Below, in pieces: positions 12,920 through 22,318 of a stretch of DNA of 64,000 bases. The stretch covers positions 269,626 through 333,625 of the forward strand of contig NZ_JABJRA010000006.1 in NCBI RefSeq assembly GCF_013155365.1. Direction: 5' to 3'. Numbering within the stretch: the stretch's first letter is position 1; each line of letters starts with the position of its first letter. The position numbers and the translations under genes were made by a program. The notes under the pieces were generated by a model, which did not search any database, was not told the DNA's origin, and saw nothing but the letters and a program-made list of their open reading frames with translations. Source of the DNA: Nocardioides sp. zg-DK7169 (GTDB taxonomy: Bacteria; Actinomycetota; Actinomycetes; Propionibacteriales; Nocardioidaceae).

Positions 12920-14026
12920 GTGACCGAGATCGAGATCGGCCGTGCCAAGCGCGGTCGCCGTGCCTACGCCTTCGACGACATCGCGATCGTCCCCTCCCGC
13001 CGCACCCGCGACCCCGAGGAGGTGAGCGTCGCCTGGCAGATCGACGCCTACCGCTTCGAGATCCCGGTGCTCGCCGCGCCGATGGACTCGGTGATGTCGC
13101 CGGCGACCGCGATCGCCTTCGGCCACCACGGCGGGCTCGGCGTGCTCAACCTCGAGGGCCTGTGGACGCGCTATGAGGACCCCGAGCCGCTGCTCGAGGA
13201 GGTCTCGCGCCTGCAGGGCGTCGACGCGACGCGCCGCATGCAGGAGATCTACGAGGCGCCGGTGCGCGCCGAGCTGATCACCGAGCGGCTGCGCCAGGTC
13301 CGTGAGGCCGGCGTGACGGTCGCGGGCTCGCTGTCGCCGCAGCGCACCAAGGAGTTCGCCAAGGCGGTCGTCGACGCGGGCGTCGACATGTTCGTCATCC
13401 GCGGCACCACGGTCAGCGCCGAGCACGTCTCCAGCCAGGCCGAGCCGCTGAACCTCAAGGAGTTCATCTACGAGCTCGACGTCCCGGTGATCGTCGGCGG
13501 TTGCGCGACGTACCAGGCCGCGCTGCACCTGATGCGCACCGGCGCAGCCGGCGTGCTCGTCGGCTTCGGCGGCGGGGCCGCCCACACCACCCGCACCGTG
13601 CTGGGGATCGCGGTCCCGATGGCCTCGGCGGTCGCCGACGTCGCCGCCGCGCGTCGCGACTACCTCGACGAGTCCGGTGGCCGCTACGTCCACGTCATCG
13701 CCGACGGCTCGATCGGCAAGTCCGGCGACCTGTCCAAGGCGATCGCCTGCGGCGCCGACGCCGTGATGGTCGGCTCGCCGCTGGCCCGCGCCACCGACGC
13801 CCCCGGCCGCGGCTTCCACTGGGGCACCGAGGCGCACCACGCCGAGCTGCCGCGCGGCCAGCGGGTCGGCTTCGACCAGGTCGGGACGATGGAGGAGATC
13901 CTGTTCGGTCCCTCCCGCGTCGCCGACGGCACGATGAACCTCGTCGGTGCGCTGCGCCGCTCGATGGCCACCACCGGCTACACCGAGCTCAAGGAGTTCC
14001 AGCGCGTCGAGGTGGTCCTCGGGTGA
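12920..14026 (+). CDS. guaB3: GuaB3 family IMP dehydrogenase-related protein
   Basis: A 368-residue TIM-barrel protein of the GuaB3 group (Rv3410c type). It begins EIEIGRAKRGRRAYAFDDI and keeps APMDSVMS and IADGSIGKSGDL. It has no CBS domains, and the loop that carries the catalytic cysteine in GuaB reads GFGGGAAHTTR, with no cysteine. The classic IMP dehydrogenase thioester mechanism is therefore not expected, and the real reaction is uncertain. GTG at 12920 follows guaB directly. Its stop overlaps the start of the nitrilase-like gene (GTGA), so the two are coupled. Confidence 0.9.
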   Translation: MTEIEIGRAKRGRRAYAFDDIAIVPSRRTRDPEEVSVAWQIDAYRFEIPVLAAPMDSVMSPATAIAFGHHGGLGVLNLEGLWTRYEDPEPLLEEVSRLQGVDATRRMQEIYEAPVRAELITERLRQVREAGVTVAGSLSPQRTKEFAKAVVDAGVDMFVIRGTTVSAEHVSSQAEPLNLKEFIYELDVPVIVGGCATYQAALHLMRTGAAGVLVGFGGGAAHTTRTVLGIAVPMASAVADVAAARRDYLDESGGRYVHVIADGSIGKSGDLSKAIACGADAVMVGSPLARATDAPGRGFHWGTEAHHAELPRGQRVGFDQVGTMEEILFGPSRVADGTMNLVGALRRSMATTGYTELKEFQRVEVVLG

Positions 14027-14814
14027 TCGTCGCCGCCGGGCAGGAGGCCGCCGTCGCCGGTGACCTCGCGGTCAACGCCGCCACCGCTGCCCGGCTCACC
14101 GAGCAGGCGGGCGCCGCAGGTGCCCGCCTGCTCGTGCTTCCGGAGGCGTTCCTGACCGGGTACGACGAGGCGGTGTTCGCCGGTCCGCTGCCCGACGAGG
14201 CCGACCTGGCCGGCCCGCTGCTCGACGGTCTGCGGGCCTCGGCGGCTGCAGCCGGCACCACAGTGGTGCTGGGCACCGCGCTGCAGCGCGGGCCGCGGCG
14301 CACGCTCAGCAGCGTGGTCGTGCACCCCGACGGCCGCACGCTGGCGGCGTACGACAAGCAGCACCTCTCCGGCTACGAGAACGACCACTTCACCCCCGGC
14401 GAGCACGGCGCCTCGGTGACGCTCGACGGGTGGGAGCTGGGACTGTCGATCTGCTACGACGGCTGCTTCCCGGAGCACGCCCGGGCCGCGGCCGACGACG
14501 GGGCGCTGGGCTACCTCAACGGCGCGGCGTACTTCCCCGGCGGGGAGCACCGCCGCGACACCTACTACCCGGCCCGCGCGCTGGACAACGGCTTCTTCGT
14601 GGTCTTCTCCGGGCTGACCGGGCGTTGCGGCAGCGAGTCGTTCATCGGCGGCTCCGCGGTCTACGACCCCGAGGGCCGCCCGCTGGCCCGTCTCGGCACC
14701 GAGCCCGGCCTCGCCGTCGCCACGCTCTCCCGCGATCTCCTCGCCGCCACCCGCGCCGCCCACCCCATGCACCGCGACCACCGCCCCTCCCTCGGCCCCC
14801 GTGCCCGCGTCTGA
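14023..14814 (+). CDS. Carbon-nitrogen hydrolase (nitrilase superfamily)
   Basis: A 263-residue member of the nitrilase/amidase superfamily. The catalytic triad is visible as Glu in LPEAFLTGY, Lys in YDKQHL and Cys in ICYDGCFPE. The enzymes hydrolyse amides, carbamoyl groups or omega-amides such as alpha-ketoglutaramate; the exact substrate cannot be read from the sequence. The GTG start overlaps the guaB3 stop, so it is translated with guaB3, which may place it in nitrogen or purine metabolism. The region before its catalytic Glu is intact and length is normal for the family. Confidence 0.85.
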   Translation: MIVAAGQEAAVAGDLAVNAATAARLTEQAGAAGARLLVLPEAFLTGYDEAVFAGPLPDEADLAGPLLDGLRASAAAAGTTVVLGTALQRGPRRTLSSVVVHPDGRTLAAYDKQHLSGYENDHFTPGEHGASVTLDGWELGLSICYDGCFPEHARAAADDGALGYLNGAAYFPGGEHRRDTYYPARALDNGFFVVFSGLTGRCGSESFIGGSAVYDPEGRPLARLGTEPGLAVATLSRDLLAATRAAHPMHRDHRPSLGPRARV

Positions 14815-14817
14815 GGG

Positions 14818-14880
14818 TTGAGTCGAGACTTCTGACGCTCGAGTCGAGAGTTGGTGCGCTCGAATCGAGAGTTCTGACTC
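14818..14880 (+). repeat. Three 21-bp direct repeats with core GAGTCGAGA
   Basis: Units at 14818-14838, 14839-14859 and 14860-14880 share the pattern T(T/C)GA(G/A)TCGAGA(C/G)TT followed by TCTGAC or GGTGCG. They start four bases after the hydrolase stop. One clear copy and a diverged second unit occur at 63856-63897. Confidence 0.8.
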
Positions 14881-14886
14881 CCGCGC

Positions 14887-14952
14887 ACACCACAAGGGCC
14901 GACTCGCGCAACCACAAGGGCCGACTCGCGCAACCACAAGAGCCGACTCGCG
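14887..14952 (+). repeat. Three 22-bp direct repeats with core CCGACTCGCG
   Basis: Units at 14887-14908, 14909-14930 and 14931-14952 match those at 394-459 and 44792-44923. They follow the 21-bp array directly and end 39 bp before the glpD start. Confidence 0.85.
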
Positions 14953-14991
14953 GAAACACGGGGGTGACCAGGGGACCGGGAGACTGGGGGC

Positions 14992-16704
<1,713 letters not shown>

Positions 16705-16724
16705 GGCGGATCCGGCGGAACGCG

Positions 16725-16754
16725 TTGACAACTAGAACGTGTTCCACCGATGCT
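16725..16754 (+). promoter_or_regulatory. Promoter with KstR-like operator
   Basis: TTGACA (16725-16730) is a consensus -35. An 18-bp spacer leads to GATGCT as a poor -10. Within the spacer, TAGAACGTGTTCCA (16733-16746) fits the TNNAACNNGTTNNA pattern of KstR, the TetR-type repressor of cholesterol catabolism. A near-identical sequence is found at 27261-27274. The repressor itself is not in this window. Confidence 0.6.
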
Positions 16755-16794
16755 GGCGCCACGTGCGACGCACGTCACACCGTGAGGAGCGCTC

Positions 16795-17931
16795 GTGACC
16801 CAGGCACCGCCCCCGGCCGACATGACCCTGCAACGCTCCAGCCGCGACGCCAGCGGGGTCCCGACCCGCATCGCCGCCTGGCTGGCCACCCACCTGCCAC
16901 CCGGCGCCGACCCGGAGGTCACGCTGCTCACCGGCAGCGACGCCAACGGCATGTCCTCGGAGACGCTGCTGCTCGACGTCACCTGGACCGAGGACGGCGA
17001 GACCCGCGAGGGGCGCTACGCCGCCCGGGTCGCCCCCGCCGAGGAGGACTTCCCCGTCTTCCCGGAGTACGCCCTCGCCGAGCAGTACGACGCGATCCGG
17101 CTGGTCGGCGAGCTGAGCGACGTGCCGGTGCCGCAGGTGCGCTGGCTGGAGCCGACCGGCGACGTCCTCGGGACACCGTTCTTCCTCATGGACCGCCTCG
17201 AGGGGGTCGTGCCGCAGGACGTCTTGCCCTACAACTTCGGCGACAACTGGCTCTTCGACGCCACCCCGGCGCAGCAGCGACAGCTCCAGGACGCCACCGT
17301 CGACGTGCTCGCCCGGCTGCACGCGATCCCCGACGCCGCCTCGAGGTTCGGCTTCCTCGACCCCGGTCGCCACGGCCACGAGGGCCTCACCCCGCTCGCG
17401 CGCGCCCTGGCCCGCACCCGTGCCTGGTACGACTTCGCGATCCCCGACGTCGGGCGCTCCCCGATGGTCGAGCGCGGCCTCGCCTGGCTCGCCGAGCACC
17501 TGCCCGAGACCGACGAGGCGGTGCTGTGCTGGGGCGACTCGCGCATCGGCAACGTGCTCTACGACGACTTCCGCCCGGTCGGCGTCCTGGACTGGGAGAT
17601 GGCCACCCTCGGCCCGCGCGAGCTCGACGTGAGCTGGATGCTCTTCGCTCACCAGGTCTTCGAGTCCATCACCGGGCTGCTGGAGATGCCCGGGATGCCT
17701 CACCTGCTCGCCGAGGCCGACGTGCGTGAGACCTACGAGCGGCTCACCGGGGTCACCCTCGGCGACCTGCGCTGGTACGACGTGTTCAACGGCGTGCAGT
17801 GGTGCATCGTCTTCATGCGCACCGGGGCCCGCCAGATCCATTTCAACGAGATCGAGCGCCCCGACGAGGTCGAGGGGCTCTTCCACTGCAGGTCGCTCGT
17901 CGAGCGGCTCCTCGAGGAGGTCGGCGCATGA
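16795..17931 (+). CDS. Phosphotransferase of the APH/ACAD10-like kinase family
   Basis: A 378-residue aminoglycoside phosphotransferase-fold kinase. LCWGDSRIGNVLY (about residues 244-256) is the catalytic HGD-x-x-x-x-N loop with Trp-Gly-Asp in place of His-Gly-Asp, and GVLDWEMA is the metal-binding DFG-like loop. Such proteins in actinobacteria are not antibiotic-resistance enzymes but sit in lipid and steroid catabolic clusters and resemble the kinase half of ACAD10/11, which phosphorylates 4-hydroxyacyl-CoA. The GTG has GAGGAG seven bases upstream. Its stop overlaps the next gene (ATGA). A KstR-like site lies in its promoter. Confidence 0.82.
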   Translation: MTQAPPPADMTLQRSSRDASGVPTRIAAWLATHLPPGADPEVTLLTGSDANGMSSETLLLDVTWTEDGETREGRYAARVAPAEEDFPVFPEYALAEQYDAIRLVGELSDVPVPQVRWLEPTGDVLGTPFFLMDRLEGVVPQDVLPYNFGDNWLFDATPAQQRQLQDATVDVLARLHAIPDAASRFGFLDPGRHGHEGLTPLARALARTRAWYDFAIPDVGRSPMVERGLAWLAEHLPETDEAVLCWGDSRIGNVLYDDFRPVGVLDWEMATLGPRELDVSWMLFAHQVFESITGLLEMPGMPHLLAEADVRETYERLTGVTLGDLRWYDVFNGVQWCIVFMRTGARQIHFNEIERPDEVEGLFHCRSLVERLLEEVGA

Positions 17932-19040
17932 TCGGTCCGCTGGACGAGTACCCGCTGCACCAGGCGCCGCTGCCGATCGGCTGGCCCGCCAGCAGCGACC
18001 GCAACTTCTACGACCGCTCCTACTTCAACGCCCACGACCGCACCGGGGACGTCTTCGTGATCACCGGGCTGGGCTACTACCCCAACCTCGGCACCAAGGA
18101 CGCCTTCCTGCTGGTGGCCCGCGACGGGCGGCACACGGCGGTGCACCTCTCCGACCTGTGCGACGGCGACCGGCTCCACCAGCGCGTGGGCGGCTACCGC
18201 CTCGACGTCGTCGAGCCGCTCCAGCAGCTGCACATCGAGCTGGAGGAGACCGACGGCATCGCCGCCGACCTGACCTGGACCGGCTCCTTCCCGGTGCTCC
18301 AGGAGCTGCCGCACGTGCTGCGCTCCGGCGCCCGGGTGACCCTCGACGCCCAGCGCTTCGCCCAGGTCGGCACCTGGGCCGGGCACGTCACCGTCGACGG
18401 GGAGCGCATCGAGGTGACCCCGGACCGCTGGGTCGGCACCCGCGACCGGTCCTGGGGGATCCGCCCGGTCGGCGACCCCGAGCCGCCCGGCGCGCCCACT
18501 GACCCGCCGTTCGAGGGCATGTGGTGGCTCTACGTCCCGATGCGCTTCGAGGACTTCGCCGTCGTGGTGATCCTCCAGGAGGACCCGGACGGCTACCGCA
18601 CCCTCAACGACTGCCACCGCATCCACCCCGACGGCCGCGTCGAGCAGCTCGGCTGGCCGCAGGTCCGCATCCACTACGCCCCCGGCACCCGTACGCCGAG
18701 CGGCGCGACGATCCGCTGCACGACCCCGGCGGGGGAGGCTCTCGACCTCGAGGTCTCCTCGCTGCTCGCCGCGCCCCTGCACGTCGGCGGCGGGTACGGC
18801 GGGGACCCGGACTGGCTGCACGGCGCCTGGCGCGGGGAGAAGTTCAGCGAGCGGGTCACCTACGACCTCGACGACGAGGCGGTGCGCGGGCGCTTCATGT
18901 TCGGGTGCACCGACCACGTCGGGCGCGCGCTGCTCACCGAGGGTGGTCGCACCCACGAGGGCTGGGGGCTCTTCGAGCACTTCTGCATCGGGCGCCACGA
19001 CCCCAGCGGCTTCACCGACTTCTTCACCCTCGCGCCCTGA
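17928..19040 (+). CDS. DUF7064/CrtC-like lipocalin-fold protein
   Basis: A 370-residue, Trp- and Tyr-rich protein made mostly of predicted beta strands, with no signal peptide or membrane segment. The pattern (DRNFYDRSYFN near residues 22-32, WGIRPVG near 173-179, HGAW...E motifs) resembles the DUF7064/7065 proteins that are often found next to APH-like kinases in actinobacterial lipid catabolic clusters and that are distantly like CrtC/AttH lipocalin domains. The ATG overlaps the kinase stop by 4 bp, a strong sign of a shared task. The biochemical role is unknown; binding or hydration of a lipid-like substrate is a guess. Confidence 0.7.
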   Translation: MIGPLDEYPLHQAPLPIGWPASSDRNFYDRSYFNAHDRTGDVFVITGLGYYPNLGTKDAFLLVARDGRHTAVHLSDLCDGDRLHQRVGGYRLDVVEPLQQLHIELEETDGIAADLTWTGSFPVLQELPHVLRSGARVTLDAQRFAQVGTWAGHVTVDGERIEVTPDRWVGTRDRSWGIRPVGDPEPPGAPTDPPFEGMWWLYVPMRFEDFAVVVILQEDPDGYRTLNDCHRIHPDGRVEQLGWPQVRIHYAPGTRTPSGATIRCTTPAGEALDLEVSSLLAAPLHVGGGYGGDPDWLHGAWRGEKFSERVTYDLDDEAVRGRFMFGCTDHVGRALLTEGGRTHEGWGLFEHFCIGRHDPSGFTDFFTLAP

Positions 19041-19102
19041 CGGACCCGACCAGCCCGACCGGCCGCACCGATCCGACGCCACGACCCGCACCAGGAGATC
19101 CG

Positions 19103-20572
19103 ATGACCCTCGACCACAGCCTCGACCGGGACGCCTTCTTCGTCGACGGCACCTGGACGGCGCCCGCCACCGACGCCACCTTGCAGGTGGTCTCCCCGCA
19201 CAGCGAGCAGGTGGTCGCCACCGTCCCCGAGGGCAGCGCCGCCGACATCGACGCCGCGGTCGCCGCGGCCCGGCGGGCCTTCGACGAGGGGCCGTGGCCG
19301 CGGATGGCGCCGCAGGAGCGGATCGCGGTCATCGAGGCCTTCTCCGGGCTCTACGCCGCCCGCATGGGGGAGATGGCCGAGCTGATCACCACCGAGATGG
19401 GCTCGCCGATCTCGTTCTCCCAGCTCGGGCAGGCCCCGGCGCCGTGGATGCAGATCGAGGCGTTCCTCGGCATCGCCCGCGACTTCGCCTGGGAGGAGAC
19501 CCGGCCCGGGGTGCTCGGCGGCGACGTCGTCGTACGCCGTGAGCCGGTCGGGGTGGTCGCGGCGATCCCGCCGTGGAACGTCCCGCAGTTCACCACCATC
19601 TCCAAGGTCGTGCCCGCGCTGCTCGCCGGCAACACCGTGGTGGTCAAGCCGGCGCCGGAGACCCCGCTGGACTCCTACCTGATGGCCGAGCTGCTCCTCG
19701 AGGCCGGCGTCCCGGCCGGGGCGGTCAACATCGTCGCGGGCGGCCGCGAGGTCGGCGAGCACCTGGTCGCGCACCCCGGCATCGACAAGGTCGCGTTCAC
19801 CGGCTCCACGGCGGCCGGGCGCCGGATCGCGGCGGTCTGCGGCGAGCAGCTCAAGCGGGTCAGCCTGGAGCTGGGCGGCAAGTCCGCGGCGATCGTGCTC
19901 GAGGACGCCGACCTCGAGGCCACGATGGCCGGGCTGCGCTTCACCGCGCTGATGAACTCCGGGCAGGCCTGCGTGGCCCAGACCCGCATCCTGGCGCCCC
20001 GCAGTCGCTACGCCGAGGTCGTGGACGCGCTCGCGGAGACGGTCTCCACGATGAGCGTCGGCGACCCGGCCGACCCGGCCACCGAGATCGGGCCGATGGT
20101 CGCGCAGCGCCAGCAGGAGCGCGTCGAGAAGTACATCGCCCTCGGCCAGGAGGAGGGTGCCCGGCTCGTCATCGGCGGCAACGGCCGCCCGGACGGGCCC
20201 GAGCGCGGCTGGTACGTGCGCCCGACGGTGTTCGCCGACGTCGACAACCGCATGCGCATCGCCCAGGAGGAGATCTTCGGGCCGGTCCTCGCGGTGATCG
20301 CCTACGACGGCGTCGACGACGCGGTCCGGATCGCCAACGACTCCGACTACGGGCTGGCCGGCACGGTCTGGACCTCCGACGCCGACGCCGGCCTCGGGGT
20401 GGCCCGGCGGGTGCGCGCCGGCACCTACGGCGTGAACACCTACACGATGGACTTCGCCGCGCCGTTCGGCGGCTTCAAGGACTCCGGCATCGGGCGCGAG
20501 TTCGGTCCCGAGGGCCTGGCTCAGTACACCGAGCTGAAGTCGATCTACACCGGCGCGCCCCAGATGGGCTGA
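19103..20572 (+). CDS. Aldehyde dehydrogenase (NAD(P)-dependent)
   Basis: A 489-residue ALDH-superfamily enzyme with PPWNVPQF, the cofactor turn FTGSTAAGR, the general base E256 in LELGGKS and the catalytic nucleophile C290 in GQACVAQ. EEIFGPVL and GGFKDSGIGREFG close the family signatures. It oxidises an aldehyde to the acid; the substrate is unknown, but relatives sit in steroid and fatty alcohol pathways. The ATG at 19103 has AGGAG at 19092-19096, seven bases upstream. It follows the kinase/DUF7064 pair by 62 bp and is probably in the same KstR-like unit. Confidence 0.9.
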   Translation: MTLDHSLDRDAFFVDGTWTAPATDATLQVVSPHSEQVVATVPEGSAADIDAAVAAARRAFDEGPWPRMAPQERIAVIEAFSGLYAARMGEMAELITTEMGSPISFSQLGQAPAPWMQIEAFLGIARDFAWEETRPGVLGGDVVVRREPVGVVAAIPPWNVPQFTTISKVVPALLAGNTVVVKPAPETPLDSYLMAELLLEAGVPAGAVNIVAGGREVGEHLVAHPGIDKVAFTGSTAAGRRIAAVCGEQLKRVSLELGGKSAAIVLEDADLEATMAGLRFTALMNSGQACVAQTRILAPRSRYAEVVDALAETVSTMSVGDPADPATEIGPMVAQRQQERVEKYIALGQEEGARLVIGGNGRPDGPERGWYVRPTVFADVDNRMRIAQEEIFGPVLAVIAYDGVDDAVRIANDSDYGLAGTVWTSDADAGLGVARRVRAGTYGVNTYTMDFAAPFGGFKDSGIGREFGPEGLAQYTELKSIYTGAPQMG

Positions 20573-20582
20573 GCGCACCCGC

Positions 20583-20609
20583 ATTGACATCGGTCGGCGT
20601 CCTGTCAAT
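20583..20609 (+). promoter_or_regulatory. Inverted repeat ATTGACA-N13-TGTCAAT
   Basis: A perfect 7-bp inverted repeat with its two halves two turns apart (centres 20 bp) lies 58-84 bases before the succinate-semialdehyde dehydrogenase start. TTGACA in its left half could also serve as a -35. It may be an operator for a dimeric regulator. Confidence 0.4.
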
Positions 20610-20621
20610 CGGGACGGATGC

Positions 20622-20665
20622 TACCGAGAGGTAGTTTCGGAGACCGCCGTCACATACTCTCGGTA
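20622..20665 (+). promoter_or_regulatory. Paired 9-bp inverted repeat before gabD2
   Basis: TACCGAGAG (20622-20630) and CTCTCGGTA (20657-20665) are exact reverse complements; the right half ends one base before the ATG at 20667. A smaller hairpin CTACC-GAGA-GGTAG overlaps the left half. TACCG-type palindromes are typical of TetR-family operators, so repression of gabD2 by such a regulator is possible. Confidence 0.4.
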
Positions 20666-20666
20666 C

Positions 20667-22289
20667 ATGAGCGCCTCGAACCCCACGCCCTCCGGTGGCC
20701 CCCTCGTCGAGGGACCGCACGACCCCGAGCACGACCCGACCGCGTCGTACGCCCTCGAGCCGGACTACGTCAGCGCGCTGACCCGCCGGATCGCCGCCAC
20801 CTCGGGGCGCACCCACGAGGTCCGCTCGCCGCTGAACGGCGCGCCCCTGGCGCACGTGCCGCAGTCCAGCGAGGGCGACGTCGCCGAGGCGTTCGCGCGG
20901 GCCCGCCGCGCCCAGGAGGCCTGGGCCCGGGTGCCGGTGGCCGAGCGCGCCGCCGCCCTGCTGCGCCTACACGACCTGGTGCTGGACCGCCAGGACGAGA
21001 TCGTCGACCTGATCGTGTGGGAGTCCGGCAAGGCCCGCAAGCACGCCTTCGACGAGCCGCTCCACATCGCGCTGACCGCGCGGTACTACGGCCGCACCGC
21101 CGGCCGGCACCTGGACCCCCAGCGCAAGCTCGGCGTGATCCCCGGGCTCACCCGGGTCGAGGTCAACCGCGTCCCCAAGGGCGTCGTCGGCATCATCTCG
21201 CCGTGGAACTACCCGTTCACGATGGCGCTGTGCGACGGCCTGCCCGCGCTGGTCGCCGGCAACGCGGTGGTGATCAAGCCCGACGCCCAGACCATGCTCT
21301 CGGCGGCGCTGGCCGCCCAGCTGGTCGAGGAGGCCGGCTTCCCGGCCGACCTGTGGCAGGTCGTGGCCGGCCCGGGCGCGGAGATCGGCACCGCGGTCAT
21401 CGCGAACGCCGACTACGTCTGCTTCACCGGCTCCACGGCCACCGGCCGGGTCGTCGCGCGCGGGTGCGCGGAGCGGCTGATCGGCTGCTCCCTGGAGCTC
21501 GGCGGCAAGAACCCGCTGCTGGTCCTGCGCGACGCCGACGTCGAGCGGGCCGCCGAGGGCGCGGTGCGGGCGTCGTTCTCCAACGCCGGTCAGCTGTGCG
21601 TGTCCTCCGAGCGGATCTTCGTCGCCGACCAGGTCTACGACCGGTTCGTGGAGCGCTTCGTGGCCCGCACCCAGGCGATGACCCTGGGCGCGACCCTCGA
21701 GTGGGGCAACGACATGGGCCCGCTGATCAGCCAGGCGCAGCTCGACACGGTCAGCGCCCACGTGGAGGACGCCGTCGCCAAGGGCGCGCGGGTGCTCGCC
21801 GGCGGCAGGGCCCGCCCCGACCTCGGCCCCTACTTCTACGAGCCGACGATCCTCGAGAACGTCACGCCGGACATGACCTGCTTCGGCCAGGAGACCTTCG
21901 GCCCCGTGGTCTCGCTGTACCGCTTCCACGACGAGTCCGACGCGATCGCCCGCGCGAACGACGGCGAGTACGGCCTCAACGCCTCCGTCTTCACCCGGGA
22001 CGGCGCGCGCGGTCGCGCCGTCGCCGCCCAGATCAAGTGCGGCACGGTCAACGTCAACGAGGCCTTCGGTGCGGTCTTCGCCAGCATCGACAGCCCGATG
22101 GGCGGCATGCGCCAGTCCGGGATGGGCCGGCGCCAGGGCGCCGAGGGCATCCTGCGCTACACCGAGCCGCAGTCGGTGGCCACCCAGCGGCTGATCCGCA
22201 TCGCGCCGATGCTGGGCATGTCCGACGAGCTCTACGGGAAGGTCATGACGGCCAACCTGCGGGTGATGAAGAAGCTCGGCCGCCCGTGA
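20667..22289 (+). CDS. gabD2: Succinate-semialdehyde dehydrogenase (GabD2 type)
   Basis: A 540-residue ALDH-superfamily protein. SPWNYPFTM, FTGSTATGR, general base E277 in LELGGKN and nucleophile C311 in NAGQLCVSSE are complete. The long N-terminal extension and the IPGLTRVEVNRVPKG and GMGRRQGAEGILRYTE stretches match actinobacterial GabD2 (succinic semialdehyde to succinate, NADP), known in M. tuberculosis as Rv1731. A different long-chain aldehyde is possible given the catabolic neighbours. The next gene, a GMC oxidoreductase, starts within or just after its stop codon, so the two are probably expressed together. Confidence 0.85.
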   Translation: MSASNPTPSGGPLVEGPHDPEHDPTASYALEPDYVSALTRRIAATSGRTHEVRSPLNGAPLAHVPQSSEGDVAEAFARARRAQEAWARVPVAERAAALLRLHDLVLDRQDEIVDLIVWESGKARKHAFDEPLHIALTARYYGRTAGRHLDPQRKLGVIPGLTRVEVNRVPKGVVGIISPWNYPFTMALCDGLPALVAGNAVVIKPDAQTMLSAALAAQLVEEAGFPADLWQVVAGPGAEIGTAVIANADYVCFTGSTATGRVVARGCAERLIGCSLELGGKNPLLVLRDADVERAAEGAVRASFSNAGQLCVSSERIFVADQVYDRFVERFVARTQAMTLGATLEWGNDMGPLISQAQLDTVSAHVEDAVAKGARVLAGGRARPDLGPYFYEPTILENVTPDMTCFGQETFGPVVSLYRFHDESDAIARANDGEYGLNASVFTRDGARGRAVAAQIKCGTVNVNEAFGAVFASIDSPMGGMRQSGMGRRQGAEGILRYTEPQSVATQRLIRIAPMLGMSDELYGKVMTANLRVMKKLGRP

Positions 22290-22318
22290 GCGCGCCGTAC
22301 CGAACGGGGGAGAAGGAC

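Noticed and set aside
16795..17931. Aminoglycoside-resistance phosphotransferase
   Set aside because: The fold is APH-like but the catalytic loop and the neighbours match the lipid-catabolic ACAD10-like group, not resistance enzymes.
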